Shown: positions 1-8,179 of the stretch, one piece after another
Layout: every line of letters begins with the position of its first letter
Position numbering within the stretch: the first letter of the stretch is position 1
Source of the DNA: DATGPD01 sp041398565
GTDB lineage: Bacteria; Planctomycetota; UBA1135; UBA2386
Direction: 5' to 3'
DNA: 64,000 nucleotides
NCBI GenBank assembly: GCA_041398565.1
Contig: JAWKUN010000003.1
Location: 1,054,001 to 1,118,000, forward strand
Notes under the pieces: generated by a model
Databases searched by the model: none
The model's input: only the letters and a program-made list of their open reading frames with translations
What the model was told of the DNA's origin: nothing
Made by a program: the position numbers and the translations under genes

Positions 1-829
1 CGGAGTCGCTGCGGGCGGGGGGGATCGCGATCGCCAGCCGACCGCCGGGAGGCAGGCGGATGATGGCACTGGCGGTGCGCCAGGCAGTCGTCTCCTGCGC
101 CGCGTAGCCCGGGTGACGGCACACGACTCGTGCTTGTCCGGCGTCGACCACGTCGGTCAGGGCGAAGCTGCCGTCGAGGCCTGTCGTGGTCGTCCGCCCA
201 TCGCAGGCGACGGACGCGCCCGTCAGGGGGCGGCCGGCGGCGTCGGTGACGGAGCCCCGCAGCGTGCGCCGATCGGCGAGGTCGAGGTCGAGGCGGCACG
301 GAATCCCCGCGCGCAGCAGGATTTGACGATCGGCTTCGAGGCGTCCACCGACGCGCACTGCGAAGCGGGCAACGCCTGGGAACAAGCGCTCGGCCTCGAA
401 GCTGCCGTCGGTGTCCGCGACCAGCACGCGGCCGCGGTTCATGCCGGTGACGCACACGACTTCGGCGCGTGTGCCACGCTCGCCGTAGTGCACGCGTCCT
501 CGCAACGCCGCCGACCGCCCGTCGAAGTCGGGGTCGGCAGACGGCGCCGCCGGGTCCTCGGTCGGCAGCGGCGCGGCGCGCACCTGGCCAGAGGGCCCGG
601 CGGTGGGCTCGGCGTCGGCGGATCCTGACACGGCCTCTTCGTTCCGGCCGCCATGCCTCGCCTGGGCCGCGGTCTCCGGGAGCGTGTCAGGGTGCGAACC
701 ACCGCCGGTCGCGAACGAGTTGGTCCGCCAGATCAGGAGCGCCGACAGACCGACACCGACGGCGAGCAGTCCGAGCAGCCACGGCGCGCGCGGCGATCTG
801 CGGGCGGAGTCGGCGGTGTGCGGCAGCAT
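1..829 (-). CDS. Membrane-anchored protein with carboxypeptidase-regulatory-like domains (3' end outside window)
   Basis: This gene runs off the left edge, so its C-terminus is not seen. Read on the minus strand, the ATG at 829 opens a frame with no stop down to base 1. The first residues are polar, then a single hydrophobic segment (about residues 17-33, LLGLLAVGVGLSALLIW) looks like a membrane anchor. A Pro/Ala/Glu-rich linker follows. The visible C-terminal half resembles CarboxypepD_reg-like beta-sandwich repeats: 'LRGSVTDAAGRPLTGASV' followed by 'TTGLDGSFALTDV' is the typical G-x-V-x-D-x-x-G-x-P-L-x-G plus D-G-x-F pattern. A preceding repeat has 'VADTDGSFEAERL'. Such domains are structural modules of surface or transport proteins. 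Function is unknown. An in-frame TTG two codons upstream is an alternative start. Confidence 0.7.
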   Translation of the reverse strand, partial: MLPHTADSARRSPRAPWLLGLLAVGVGLSALLIWRTNSFATGGGSHPDTLPETAAQARHGGRNEEAVSGSADAEPTAGPSGQVRAAPLPTEDPAAPSADPDFDGRSAALRGRVHYGERGTRAEVVCVTGMNRGRVLVADTDGSFEAERLFPGVARFAVRVGGRLEADRQILLRAGIPCRLDLDLADRRTLRGSVTDAAGRPLTGASVACDGRTTTTGLDGSFALTDVVDAGQARVVCRHPGYAAQETTAWRTASAIIRLPPGGRLAIAIPPARSDS

Positions 830-954
830 GGCCAACGTGTCGGCCGAGAGGGACTCGCGAGACGAAAGACGGGCCCCTGAGCCTACCCGCGAGGTGCGAC
901 GTCGGCGACCGAGGGCTCCCGGCGCGAGGGCCGTGTGCTGTCTGGTCGGATCCG

Positions 955-1013
955 GGGAAGTGGGCTTCGCCGGCCTCCCGCTCGGGGTTTGCTGGCGGTC
1001 GCCTCCGCGACCG
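955..1013. repeat. Single degenerate copy of an interspersed palindromic element
   Basis: This intergenic stretch between the CBS gene stop and the next gene aligns by eye at about 80% identity, with one indel, with 38651-38709, the lead-in to the 82-bp tandem repeat array. Both read gaag..ggct.cgccgg, then ..tcgctcgg or ccgctcgg, then a 'ttgctggcg' block followed by 'tcgcct.cgcga'. Two copies in intergenic positions suggest a REP-like family in this genome. The remaining bases of 830-1022 show nothing else. Confidence 0.4.
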
Positions 1014-1022
1014 TGTGCGGAC

Positions 1023-1679
1023 TCAGGGCGTGCCCGCGGGCTGGACGTGGCAGCGCACGCGCAGCACCCGATCGCTGCGCCAGACGTCGTCGAGGAACGC
1101 CTCGCTGGGAGCACCGAGGAGACGCACCACGCCGAGGCGCCGCCGCTCGTGCTGGAACGAGACGACGCTGCCGATCTGCAATCCGTGGCGGCGTCCGAGC
1201 TCGGCCATCCGAGCCACCGCGCCCGCCTCCTCGGTCAGCTCGAGAGTCACCTCGCAGCCGGGCTCGTCGGCGCCGGTGAACTCCATGAACGCGCGCAGCA
1301 GATCGTGGTCGGTCAGGATGCCGACCAACGTGCCTTGGTCGACGACGGGCAGGGCGCCGAGTTTGCGGTCGCGCAGGATGCGCGCCGCTTCCTCGATCGG
1401 CGCGTCCGAACGCACGCTGATCGACGCCGGGGCCATCACGTCCTTGACGTGTCGCCGCGACGCCACGTCGGCCGCGCGCGGCGACAACGGGTTCACGCCT
1501 GGCTCGGTGGCGAGGAGGAGCTCGGTGCCGGAGACCATGCCGACCAGGTGCCCGGTCTTCTTGTCCACGATCGGCAGGTGGCGCACGCGGTGGCTGGCCA
1601 TGAGGCGAGTCGCGTCGGCGATCGTCGACTCCGGGGACAAGACCACGAGTTCTCGGGTCATCCAAAGGCTGACGTCCAT
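1023..1679 (-). CDS. CBS-pair and ACT-like domain protein (AcuB type)
   Basis: The protein has 218 residues, with two CBS motifs in tandem and an ACT-like C-terminal part. The first CBS motif starts near residue 7 (WMTRELVVLSPESTIADA, then HLPIVDKKTGHLVGMVS). The second starts near residue 80 (VKDVMAPASISVRSDAPI, then ALPVVDQGTLVGILTDHDLL). After about residue 135 the sequence 'VTLELTEEAGAVARMAELG' fits an ACT-like fold, as in AcuB proteins. CBS pairs usually bind adenine nucleotides and sense energy state. The start is set by a GGAG box eight bases upstream of the ATG. The gene stands alone behind the DAAO-like gene (173-bp gap). What it regulates cannot be told from context. Confidence 0.85.
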   Translation of the reverse strand: MDVSLWMTRELVVLSPESTIADATRLMASHRVRHLPIVDKKTGHLVGMVSGTELLLATEPGVNPLSPRAADVASRRHVKDVMAPASISVRSDAPIEEAARILRDRKLGALPVVDQGTLVGILTDHDLLRAFMEFTGADEPGCEVTLELTEEAGAVARMAELGRRHGLQIGSVVSFQHERRRLGVVRLLGAPSEAFLDDVWRSDRVLRVRCHVQPAGTP

Positions 1680-1852
1680 CTGACTCTCCTGTCGTGCACC
1701 GGCGCTCTCGACGTCGGCTCCGGGTTCTTCATCGGCCGCGCGACGCACTCGACCTACGCGACGGCGGCGAGCGCGCCCTGGCATCGACGCAAGCTGTCTG
1801 CGAATCCCCTGCAGCCGTTCGAGCGGTCGGTCTCCGGCGACCCCGGCCCTGC

Positions 1853-2956
1853 TCAGATCCCGCCGAAGAAGCGGCGGTGGCCGGCGACGATCTCTGCACA
1901 CATCCGGGCGTCCGGCGTCGGATCGTCGATGCCCATTTCGTAGGTGCCGCCCAGCACGATGCAGTCTCGCCGCGGCAACAGGGTGCCGCCCTCGTGCGAC
2001 AGCAGGTAGGGCAGTTGCTGCGGGAAGGCGTGGACCAGTTGCCCGCGCACCGCACGCACGGAGTCGTCGCCGAACACTCGTCCAGCCCCGAGCCCGAGGC
2101 AGTTGACGATCGCACTCTCGGCCAGCGAGGTGACGTCGCTCGCCGAGGCGAACGTGCGCGCCTGCAGTTTGCCACCGCCGCGCAGCACCTGCCGCATCAT
2201 CTGGGTCAGGTAGATCGGCGGCTCGACGAGGAGCGTGTCGAAACGTTCGCCCCGTCGCTTGATGCGCGCGAACGGCAGCTTCGGCAGGGCGCGCGCGGCC
2301 GGGATGACGTCGCCGGGCACGTCGGCGAGGAGCCGCTCGCTGTTGCCGACCTCGAAGTGTGGGCGTTCGTACACGCCGTACTCGTCGCCGAGCAAGGCGC
2401 GGAAGCGCTGCCACGACGTGCGAACGATGCGCTCGAAGCGTTGCCGGGCGTCGTCGTCGTCGCCGCGGGACACGCCGATCGGCAGCCATTCGGCCCCGGC
2501 CACGTCGGAGGTGGTGTTGGGTGGGAAGTCCTCGGCGAGGACGCGCACGCGGTAGCCGCGCTCCTGCAGCACCCGGGCGCTGGCGAGGCCCACGGCACCG
2601 GCGCCCAGCACGGCGACGTCGGCCGGCGCGGCGACCGTGGCCGCCAGCAGCGTCACTGCTTCCTCGGCGCTGCCCCACGACAGGGTCACGCCGGCGCCGC
2701 CGTGCCCGTAGTTGTGCACGACGAACTTGTCGCCGAGGCGCTCGGCTTCGACGCGGATGCCAGCTTGGCGGTGGGGGCGCAGGCCCGCGATGTTGCGCAG
2801 GATGCGGGCCTCGGTGAGGTCCGGCTCGGTGAGGTCGGGCTCGTCGCGTGCCGGTCGCCACTCCTCCCCTGCGCGACGTCCCCGGGCGAACGGCGCCAGC
2901 GCGGCGTACGTCAGGAGAGTGCGGCGGTCCAGCGGAGCGAGCATGGCCGCGGCCAT
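1853..2956 (-). CDS. FAD-dependent oxidoreductase, D-amino-acid-oxidase-like with permuted domain order
   Basis: The 367-residue protein carries the dinucleotide-binding motif VLGAGAVGLASARVL (about residues 115-130) and the DAAO-type 'VRGQLVHAF'. The block 'HNYGHGGAGVTLSWG', normally the C-terminal FAD signature of D-amino-acid oxidases, instead lies before the Rossmann motif, at about residues 80-95. The order is therefore circularly permuted. The N-terminus 'DRRTLLTYAALAPFARG' resembles a short Tat signal, which suggests export with bound FAD. The likely reaction is oxidative deamination of an amino acid or amine, but the substrate is unknown. An internal ATG four codons in is an alternative start. 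It is divergent from the tyrosine phosphatase gene. Confidence 0.75.
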   Translation of the reverse strand: MAAAMLAPLDRRTLLTYAALAPFARGRRAGEEWRPARDEPDLTEPDLTEARILRNIAGLRPHRQAGIRVEAERLGDKFVVHNYGHGGAGVTLSWGSAEEAVTLLAATVAAPADVAVLGAGAVGLASARVLQERGYRVRVLAEDFPPNTTSDVAGAEWLPIGVSRGDDDDARQRFERIVRTSWQRFRALLGDEYGVYERPHFEVGNSERLLADVPGDVIPAARALPKLPFARIKRRGERFDTLLVEPPIYLTQMMRQVLRGGGKLQARTFASASDVTSLAESAIVNCLGLGAGRVFGDDSVRAVRGQLVHAFPQQLPYLLSHEGGTLLPRRDCIVLGGTYEMGIDDPTPDARMCAEIVAGHRRFFGGI

Positions 2957-3110
2957 ACGGCTTCGCGGTCGGATATGGCGACAGCGAGGAAGACTTCACC
3001 GATGCCGTAGCCGAGGGTGGGCCGCGCTGCGCAGCGCGCGGCGCGCCGCTGCGTGCATTCGCCGGTCCGCGTGCCACAATGGCGCGGATGGCGACCAGGG
3101 CGAGGCGCTC

Positions 3111-3587
3111 ATGCGGGTGTTGATCGTGTGCACGGGGAACATCTGTCGGTCCCCCACGGGCGAGGTCGTGCTGCGTGCACGCGTGCGAGCGTCGGGCCTG
3201 GACGACCGCGTCGTGGTCGCCTCGGCCGGCACCTGGGGGGGCAAGGTCGGCGAGCCCGCGGATCCGCGTGCCGTCGCCGCCGCGGCGCGCCGGGGCTACG
3301 ACATGAGCGCGCTGCGCGCCGCCGTGGTCGGTCCCGAGCACTTCGCGACCGTCGACCTCATGCTCGGCATGACGGGGGCACACGTCCAACAGCTCGAGGC
3401 CATGCGGCCACCGCAGGCGCGCAGCGAGATCCGGCGCTACCTCGACCTGACTCCCGGGCTCGAAGAGCGCGACGTCCCGGACCCGTATCTCGGCACGGAC
3501 GCGGACTTCGAGCACGCTCTCGACCTCGTCGAGCGGGGCGTCGACGGCGTCGTGGCCCATCTCCGCAGCCGGTTGGCCTCCGCCTGA
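3111..3587 (+). CDS. Low-molecular-weight protein-tyrosine phosphatase
   Basis: The 158-residue protein has the LMW-PTP P-loop at its N-terminus, CTGNICRSP (C7 nucleophile, R13), and the general-acid loop 'DVPDPYLG' near residue 125. The length matches the family. These cytosolic enzymes dephosphorylate tyrosine residues, often on polysaccharide-export kinases (Wzb/Etp type). That is plausible here because glycosyltransferase genes lie nearby, but it is not proven. The ATG at 3111 follows a purine-rich stretch (agggcgagg), and earlier ATGs are out of frame. It is convergent with dtd, with stop codons 34 bp apart. Arsenate reductase of the same fold is less likely given the DPY loop. Confidence 0.9.
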   Translation: MRVLIVCTGNICRSPTGEVVLRARVRASGLDDRVVVASAGTWGGKVGEPADPRAVAAAARRGYDMSALRAAVVGPEHFATVDLMLGMTGAHVQQLEAMRPPQARSEIRRYLDLTPGLEERDVPDPYLGTDADFEHALDLVERGVDGVVAHLRSRLASA

Positions 3588-3621
3588 GCCTGCCCGTGGT
3601 GAAGCGGGCCAGGGGAGGCGG

Positions 3622-4074
3622 TCACTGCACTCGACCGCCTCGGACGCGCAGCACGAAGGTCACCGGCCCGTCGTTCAGCAACTCGACCTGCATCGCGGCG
3701 CCAAAGCGTCCCGTCTCCACCGTGAGGCCGAGCTCGCGCAGGGCGTCGACGGCGCGGAGGTAGAGGCGCTCGGCTTCGGCCGGCGCTGCAGCCGTCGTGA
3801 AGCTCGGGCGGTTGCCCTTGGCCAATGCGCCGGCCAGAGTGAATTGGCTCACCACCAGGCAGGCGCCACCCACGTCGGCGAGCGTGCGGTCCATCGGCGT
3901 GCTTCCCGGAAAGAAGCGCAGGCGCGCGACCTTGCCGGCAGTGGCGTCGGCGTCGGCGTCGGTGTCACCCGCTTCGACTCCCAAGAGCAGGAGCGCACCG
4001 GGTCCGATGGTGGACACCGGTGCTCCGTCGACGTGGACCGACGCGCGCCGCACCCGCTGCACGACCGTGATCAT
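3622..4074 (-). CDS. dtd: D-aminoacyl-tRNA deacylase
   Basis: The 150-residue protein has family-typical length. It shows the two Dtd signatures: SQFTLAG around residue 77, which carries the nucleophilic-loop threonine, and NDGPVTFVL near the C-terminus, the Gly-Pro motif that excludes L-amino acids. It starts MITVVQRVRRASV, as most Dtd proteins do. The enzyme hydrolyses D-aminoacyl-tRNA and Gly-tRNA(Ala) in the cytosol. A small Asp/Ala-rich stretch (DTDADADATAG) replaces the usual DTE loop. It lies downstream of hsp20 on the same strand with a 57-bp gap. Confidence 0.95.
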   Translation of the reverse strand: MITVVQRVRRASVHVDGAPVSTIGPGALLLLGVEAGDTDADADATAGKVARLRFFPGSTPMDRTLADVGGACLVVSQFTLAGALAKGNRPSFTTAAAPAEAERLYLRAVDALRELGLTVETGRFGAAMQVELLNDGPVTFVLRVRGGRVQ

Positions 4075-4131
4075 CGCCGCATGCTTGCGGCGGCAGGCCG
4101 TGCCCGCAAGGGGCAGCGCGCTCGCCGACGG

Positions 4132-4572
4132 TCACGACGACTTCACGTGGATCTTGGTCGGCGTGCGCTCGGGTGCCTTGGGCACGGTCAGGGTCAGGAC
4201 GCCGCGCTTGAACGACGCGTCGATGGCTTCGGTCTGCAGGCCGTCGGGCAGACGCAGCGACCGCGAGAACCGACCGAACTGCGACTCCACCCGGTGGAAG
4301 TCGCCGTCCTTGGTGGCCACGTTGTGCTTGCGCTCGGCGGTGACGGTGAGCTCTTCGCCGTTCAGCTTGACGTCGACATCCTTCTCGTCGACGCCCGGCA
4401 GTTCGACTTCGATCACGAGCGCCGTCTCGTTCTCGTAGATGTTCATCGGCGCCATGCGCTCGCGCTGGGTCGTCGGGGTGGAGACGCCCCACGGCGTCAG
4501 GTCGAAGATGCTGTCGAACAGCGAATCGATGGGCGATGTGCGGTTGCTGGTACGCCAGGGGATCAGCTTCAT
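4132..4572 (-). CDS. Small heat-shock protein, Hsp20/alpha-crystallin family
   Basis: The 146-residue protein has a central alpha-crystallin domain. It begins at about residue 45 with 'ENETALVIEVELPGVDEKDV' and ends with the conserved GVLTLTVPK motif near residue 132. A short C-terminal tail follows. Such ATP-independent holdases bind unfolding proteins in the cytosol. The start is chosen at MKLIPWR because a GAGGAG box lies six bases upstream. A longer in-frame reading from 4638 lacks this. The upstream region has several short inverted repeats that could take part in stress control. Confidence 0.93.
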   Translation of the reverse strand: MKLIPWRTSNRTSPIDSLFDSIFDLTPWGVSTPTTQRERMAPMNIYENETALVIEVELPGVDEKDVDVKLNGEELTVTAERKHNVATKDGDFHRVESQFGRFSRSLRLPDGLQTEAIDASFKRGVLTLTVPKAPERTPTKIHVKSS

Positions 4573-4691
4573 GTTCGGCTCCTCGTTGTTTGGTTTGGAT
4601 CGTCGCGCCGTTCGGCTGCGACGAGGGGCGAAGAGCAAGGCGTGTGCCGAGGTCCGATGAGTGCGGGGCGAGGATCGTAAAGGTGATTGAA

Positions 4692-4776
4692 CAAGTGACT
4701 TGCACGCACGCGATCGCCCGGGCGTGGGGGGCCGGATAGGCTGCCATCCTGGCAGATTGTTGTGTGGAACAACGAT
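4692..4776. promoter_or_regulatory. Cluster of three inverted repeats upstream of hsp20
   Basis: This is the most AT-rich patch in the first 8 kb. It holds CAAGT-G-ACTTG (4692-4702), CTGCCA-TCC-TGGCAG (4741-4755) and ATTGTTGT-GTGGA-ACAACGAT (4756-4776, one mismatch). It lies between the meaB stop and the hsp20 start. The second repeat could be a weak terminator for meaB, and the first and third could be operators for hsp20. None matches CIRCE or CtsR boxes. Confidence 0.3.
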
Positions 4777-4814
4777 CTGTTGTCAGGGTCCCACGGGTGC
4801 TGCCCGCGGGGCGC

Positions 4815-5780
4815 TCAGGGGTGTGGGTGCAGCAGGCGGCGCGCCGCGACTCTCGGCGGCGTCGCGCCTGCGTCCACCTCGGCGTATGCCGACTGCAGCC
4901 GCGTCGTCGCCGCCGGCTGGCGCAGGAAGCGGGTCACCAGCGAGTCGTGCAGTGCCTCCTCGAGCCAGGTGCGGCCCTGTTGCCGGCGTCGCTCGCGCTT
5001 GTTCTCGGCCAGAGCGACGACCGGATGAGCGCACACGGCCTGCCAGATCGACTCGATGCCCTCGTCGGCCACCGCCGCGCCGGCCAGGACGGGCACCGTG
5101 CGACCGGCACCGTGGAGCAGGCCGAGTGCTTGCTCGTACTCGGCGCGCGTGCGGTTCGCGCTGGCGCGGCGCTCGCCGTCGGCCTTGTTCACGAACACGG
5201 CGTCGGCGATCTCGGTGATGCCGCGCTTCATCCCCTGCAACTCGTCGCCCGAGTCGGGCTGGACGAGCAGGAGCACGAAGTCGACCATGCCGGCGACCGC
5301 GGTCTCGGACTGGCCCACCCCCATGGTCTCGACCAGGATCACGTCGTAGCCCGCTCCCTCGCACACGGCGATCGCCTCGCGCGTGCGCGGCGCCACGCCA
5401 CCCAGGGCACCGGCGCTGGGCGAGGGACGGACGAAGGCGTCGGCTGCGCGCGACAACCGCGCCATGCGCGTCTTGTCGCCGAGGATGCTCCCGCCGGTCC
5501 GGGCGCTCGACGGGTCGACGGCCAGCACCGCCACCTTGTGGCCACGCGCGCACAGCCAGCTCCCGAGCGCGTCGATGAGGGTGCTCTTGCCCACGCCGGG
5601 CGGCCCGGAGATGCCGACGCGCGTGCTGTCGAGGCCGCGGCCGTGCAGCGCCACGAGGACCGCGTCGCCGGCAGCTTCGTCTTCGGCGCGGCGACTCTCG
5701 ACCAGGGTGATCGCCTGGCCCAGGGAAGTTCGGTCACCTCTCGTCACGGCGTCCGCGAGCGCGGCTGGGTCGACGGCCAT
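4815..5780 (-). CDS. meaB: MeaB/ArgK-type G-protein chaperone of methylmalonyl-CoA mutase
   Basis: The protein has 321 residues from the ATG at 5780, about the usual MeaB length. It shows the P-loop GISGPPGVGKST (about residues 57-68), 'AVDPSSARTGGSILGDKTRM', the switch segment ETMGVGQSE and the guanine motif NKAD. MeaB uses GTP hydrolysis to guard and reload the adenosylcobalamin cofactor of methylmalonyl-CoA mutase in the cytosol. The client MutB is encoded 6 kb upstream on the same strand, separated by three glycosyltransferase genes. An upstream in-frame start at 5816 would only add a low-quality extension. Confidence 0.93.
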   Translation of the reverse strand: MAVDPAALADAVTRGDRTSLGQAITLVESRRAEDEAAGDAVLVALHGRGLDSTRVGISGPPGVGKSTLIDALGSWLCARGHKVAVLAVDPSSARTGGSILGDKTRMARLSRAADAFVRPSPSAGALGGVAPRTREAIAVCEGAGYDVILVETMGVGQSETAVAGMVDFVLLLVQPDSGDELQGMKRGITEIADAVFVNKADGERRASANRTRAEYEQALGLLHGAGRTVPVLAGAAVADEGIESIWQAVCAHPVVALAENKRERRRQQGRTWLEEALHDSLVTRFLRQPAATTRLQSAYAEVDAGATPPRVAARRLLHPHP

Positions 5781-5831
5781 GGAGCGAGCGTAGCAGCACG
5801 CCACGCTCGCCGTCACGGTCGTCGTCGTCGC

Positions 5832-7838
5832 TCAGCGGGGCGCGCCCGGCGCGACGCTCTCGTCCGGGTCGAGGAGCAGGGCGGCGATGGCGGCCACCGG
5901 CTCCGACGAGGTCGCGGCCAGATGGAGCACGCGGATGCGGTCGAAGGACCGGGTCTTGTCGGGGACGGCGGCCGTGTGGCCGCGCAGCAGGGGGATGGGC
6001 AGCCGCGGGGTGACGACGTCGGTGGAGCCGCGCTCCTCGTCGCCGAGAGCGAAGCTGAAGCGGTAGTGTCCCCCCGACATCAGGGACGCTGCGAACGTCG
6101 TGGCATGCATCGTCTCGGCGAAGCGCACGGAGAGCCCACCTTCGCCGAGGACGATCGCGTCGACGTCGTTCCAGCGGGTCCAATCGCGCACCGATCGCTG
6201 CAGCGCTTCGGCGGTCACCGACCGCACCGGCGGCGTGTAGTAGTGCTCGGCGACGAAGGTCTGCAGCCCGCCGCGGCGCTCACCGAGCAGGAGTCGGAGC
6301 AGCGCCCGCAGCCGCGCCCCGTCGAACAGCGGGCCGCGGGTGACCTGCGCCAGGTCGTCGTAGAAGGCGGCGAGGCCAGGATGCAAGATCCGGTTGTCTC
6401 CGTGCGCGATCGACTCGAAGTAGCCCTCTGGCACCCGTCGCATCGTGTGGCCGGGTCGCCACTGCGCGGGCTCGATGGCCGGGAGGCGCGCCAAGAGCGG
6501 ATCGCAGACGAAGGGGTCGACGATGTGCAGGCGTCCGCCGCCGTAGAAGCCAGGGCCGCCGACGGTGGTGACGACTCTGATCTCCGGACGTGCCTCGCTG
6601 GCGATGCGGTCGAACACGGTGCTGCTCGACGGTGCGAACGGTGCGCGTCCCGGGCTGAGCAGACCGAGGTGTCCGTAGTACGAGCCGCGTTCGTCCCAGA
6701 TGCCGCGCGCCACCTGTCCTTCGCCGACATAGTGGCGACCCGAGAAGAACGTGATCCGCGGGCACAGGGCGACGGCGACGGCGAGCGTCGCCAGCGCGAC
6801 CCACGGACCCGGCCCGCGCCGCAGCCATGTCGCCCGCGCCAGGCACGCCGCGGCCACCACCAGCGGCGGCGTGAGGAAGCGCCCGAGCATGAAGTCGCCG
6901 CCGATGCTCACCACGTACGCGACCTGGAGCAGCACGCCGACGCCGAGAAGGCGCGCGGGCCCTCCGCCGAGCACAGCCGCCGCAGTACCCGCCGCCAGGC
7001 CCAGCGCGGTCGCCGGGTCGTGCAGCGCGGTCGTACGCAGGTAGAGCCAGCCTTGCCGCCACAGGTCGGCCATGGGCACGCCGAGGCCGAACAGCTTGGC
7101 TTGTGCCGTGTTCGGGTAGGGGAAGCCGTAGTAGAACGTGGCGAAAGCCGACCAGGCGAGGAACGGGGCGAAGCCGATCGCCAGGGCGCGCGCTGCCGGC
7201 AGCCAGCGGTGACGCCAGGCGAGGACGGTCAACACCGGCAACTGCAGCAGCAGGAGATCGGCGCGCGTGCACGCGGTGAGGCCGGCGAGCAGGGCCAGCC
7301 AGCGTAGGCTTCGCAGCGAGCCGGTAGCGGTGGTGGCGATCGCCGTGAAGGCGACCAAGAAGAGGTGCACCAGAGGGTTCTCGAGTCCGGAGGTCGAGTA
7401 GTCGACGAAGGCGCGGCTCGAAGCCAGCAGCGCAACCACCACCACGGCGCCACGCGCACCGATCGCGACGGTGCCGGCGAGGAGGCCGATCGCGACGAGC
7501 GACAGCACCCCGCCGAGGGCGAGCGCGGTGAAGTAGATCTCGCCCGAGAGCAGGCGCAGGCCCGACAGGATCCACATCCACAGCGGATGCGTGAAGGTCT
7601 GCACACGGTCGGCGAGGTTCCAGCGCGGTCCGTGGCCGGCGACCACGTTCTCCACGGTACGGAAGGTGATGTAGGCGTCGTCGCACAGCCAGGCGGTGCG
7701 CACGACGCACACGACGTAGGCCAACAGCGCGATCGCGACCCACCGTCGCCACGCGCGGGCGTCGTCCACCCCGACCGCGCCCTCCCGGGGGGGCGGAGGC
7801 GGCGCCGCGGCGGACGATCCTCGGGAGACGTGGGCCAT
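5832..7838 (-). CDS. Polytopic GT-C glycosyltransferase, AftB-like
   Basis: The 668-residue integral membrane protein has some ten hydrophobic segments in its first 400 residues, followed by a large soluble C-terminal part. The first extracytoplasmic loop reads 'CDDAYITFRTVENVVAGHG' and 'VQTFTHPLWMW'. This matches the Asp-Asp catalytic loop of GT-C enzymes of the mycobacterial AftB/GT89-like type, which use polyprenyl-phosphate sugar donors at the outer face of the membrane. It likely adds sugar to a cell-surface glycan or protein; donor and acceptor are unknown. The ATG at 7838 is preferred over a TTG start 57 bases upstream. It precedes meaB by 51 bp. Confidence 0.8.
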   Translation of the reverse strand: MAHVSRGSSAAAPPPPPREGAVGVDDARAWRRWVAIALLAYVVCVVRTAWLCDDAYITFRTVENVVAGHGPRWNLADRVQTFTHPLWMWILSGLRLLSGEIYFTALALGGVLSLVAIGLLAGTVAIGARGAVVVVALLASSRAFVDYSTSGLENPLVHLFLVAFTAIATTATGSLRSLRWLALLAGLTACTRADLLLLQLPVLTVLAWRHRWLPAARALAIGFAPFLAWSAFATFYYGFPYPNTAQAKLFGLGVPMADLWRQGWLYLRTTALHDPATALGLAAGTAAAVLGGGPARLLGVGVLLQVAYVVSIGGDFMLGRFLTPPLVVAAACLARATWLRRGPGPWVALATLAVAVALCPRITFFSGRHYVGEGQVARGIWDERGSYYGHLGLLSPGRAPFAPSSSTVFDRIASEARPEIRVVTTVGGPGFYGGGRLHIVDPFVCDPLLARLPAIEPAQWRPGHTMRRVPEGYFESIAHGDNRILHPGLAAFYDDLAQVTRGPLFDGARLRALLRLLLGERRGGLQTFVAEHYYTPPVRSVTAEALQRSVRDWTRWNDVDAIVLGEGGLSVRFAETMHATTFAASLMSGGHYRFSFALGDEERGSTDVVTPRLPIPLLRGHTAAVPDKTRSFDRIRVLHLAATSSEPVAAIAALLLDPDESVAPGAPR

Positions 7839-8179
7839 GGGGACGTGTGGGTGGCGCGCGGAGCGACTGGGCCCGACCGGATCCTCCGGCGCCAAGGCGG
7901 GTTGCTAACCGATGGCGGCGGCAGTTTCCATGTCGGGTCGGACCACCGCCGACGAGTGCCTGCGTCGTCTGTCCCGCGCGGAGACGAGCGCGCCGGCGCT
8001 CGGCACGCGCGATCAAGTGCGCACGACGAGATCGTACGCGCGCCACGGTCGTCTACGCTTCGTCGCGTGGGGGCACCGGTCCGGGCGGATCGAGATGCGC
8101 CGCGGACCGAAGTTCAGCGGTGAGTCACCGTTGCGCGCTGCGCTGGCTGGCGACCTCTGTCGTCCGCCCACCGTTCGCT
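7839..8179. other. Intergenic region without recognised gene
   Basis: This 341-bp gap lies between two minus-strand glycosyltransferase genes. No ORF here has convincing protein-like composition. It presumably holds the promoter of the 5832-7838 gene, but no clear -35/-10 pair was seen. Confidence 0.4.

Noticed and set aside
113..628. Plus-strand 171-codon ORF at the left edge
   Set aside because: It is the mirror of the minus-strand gene with carboxypeptidase-regulatory-like repeats, which has much better protein-like composition.
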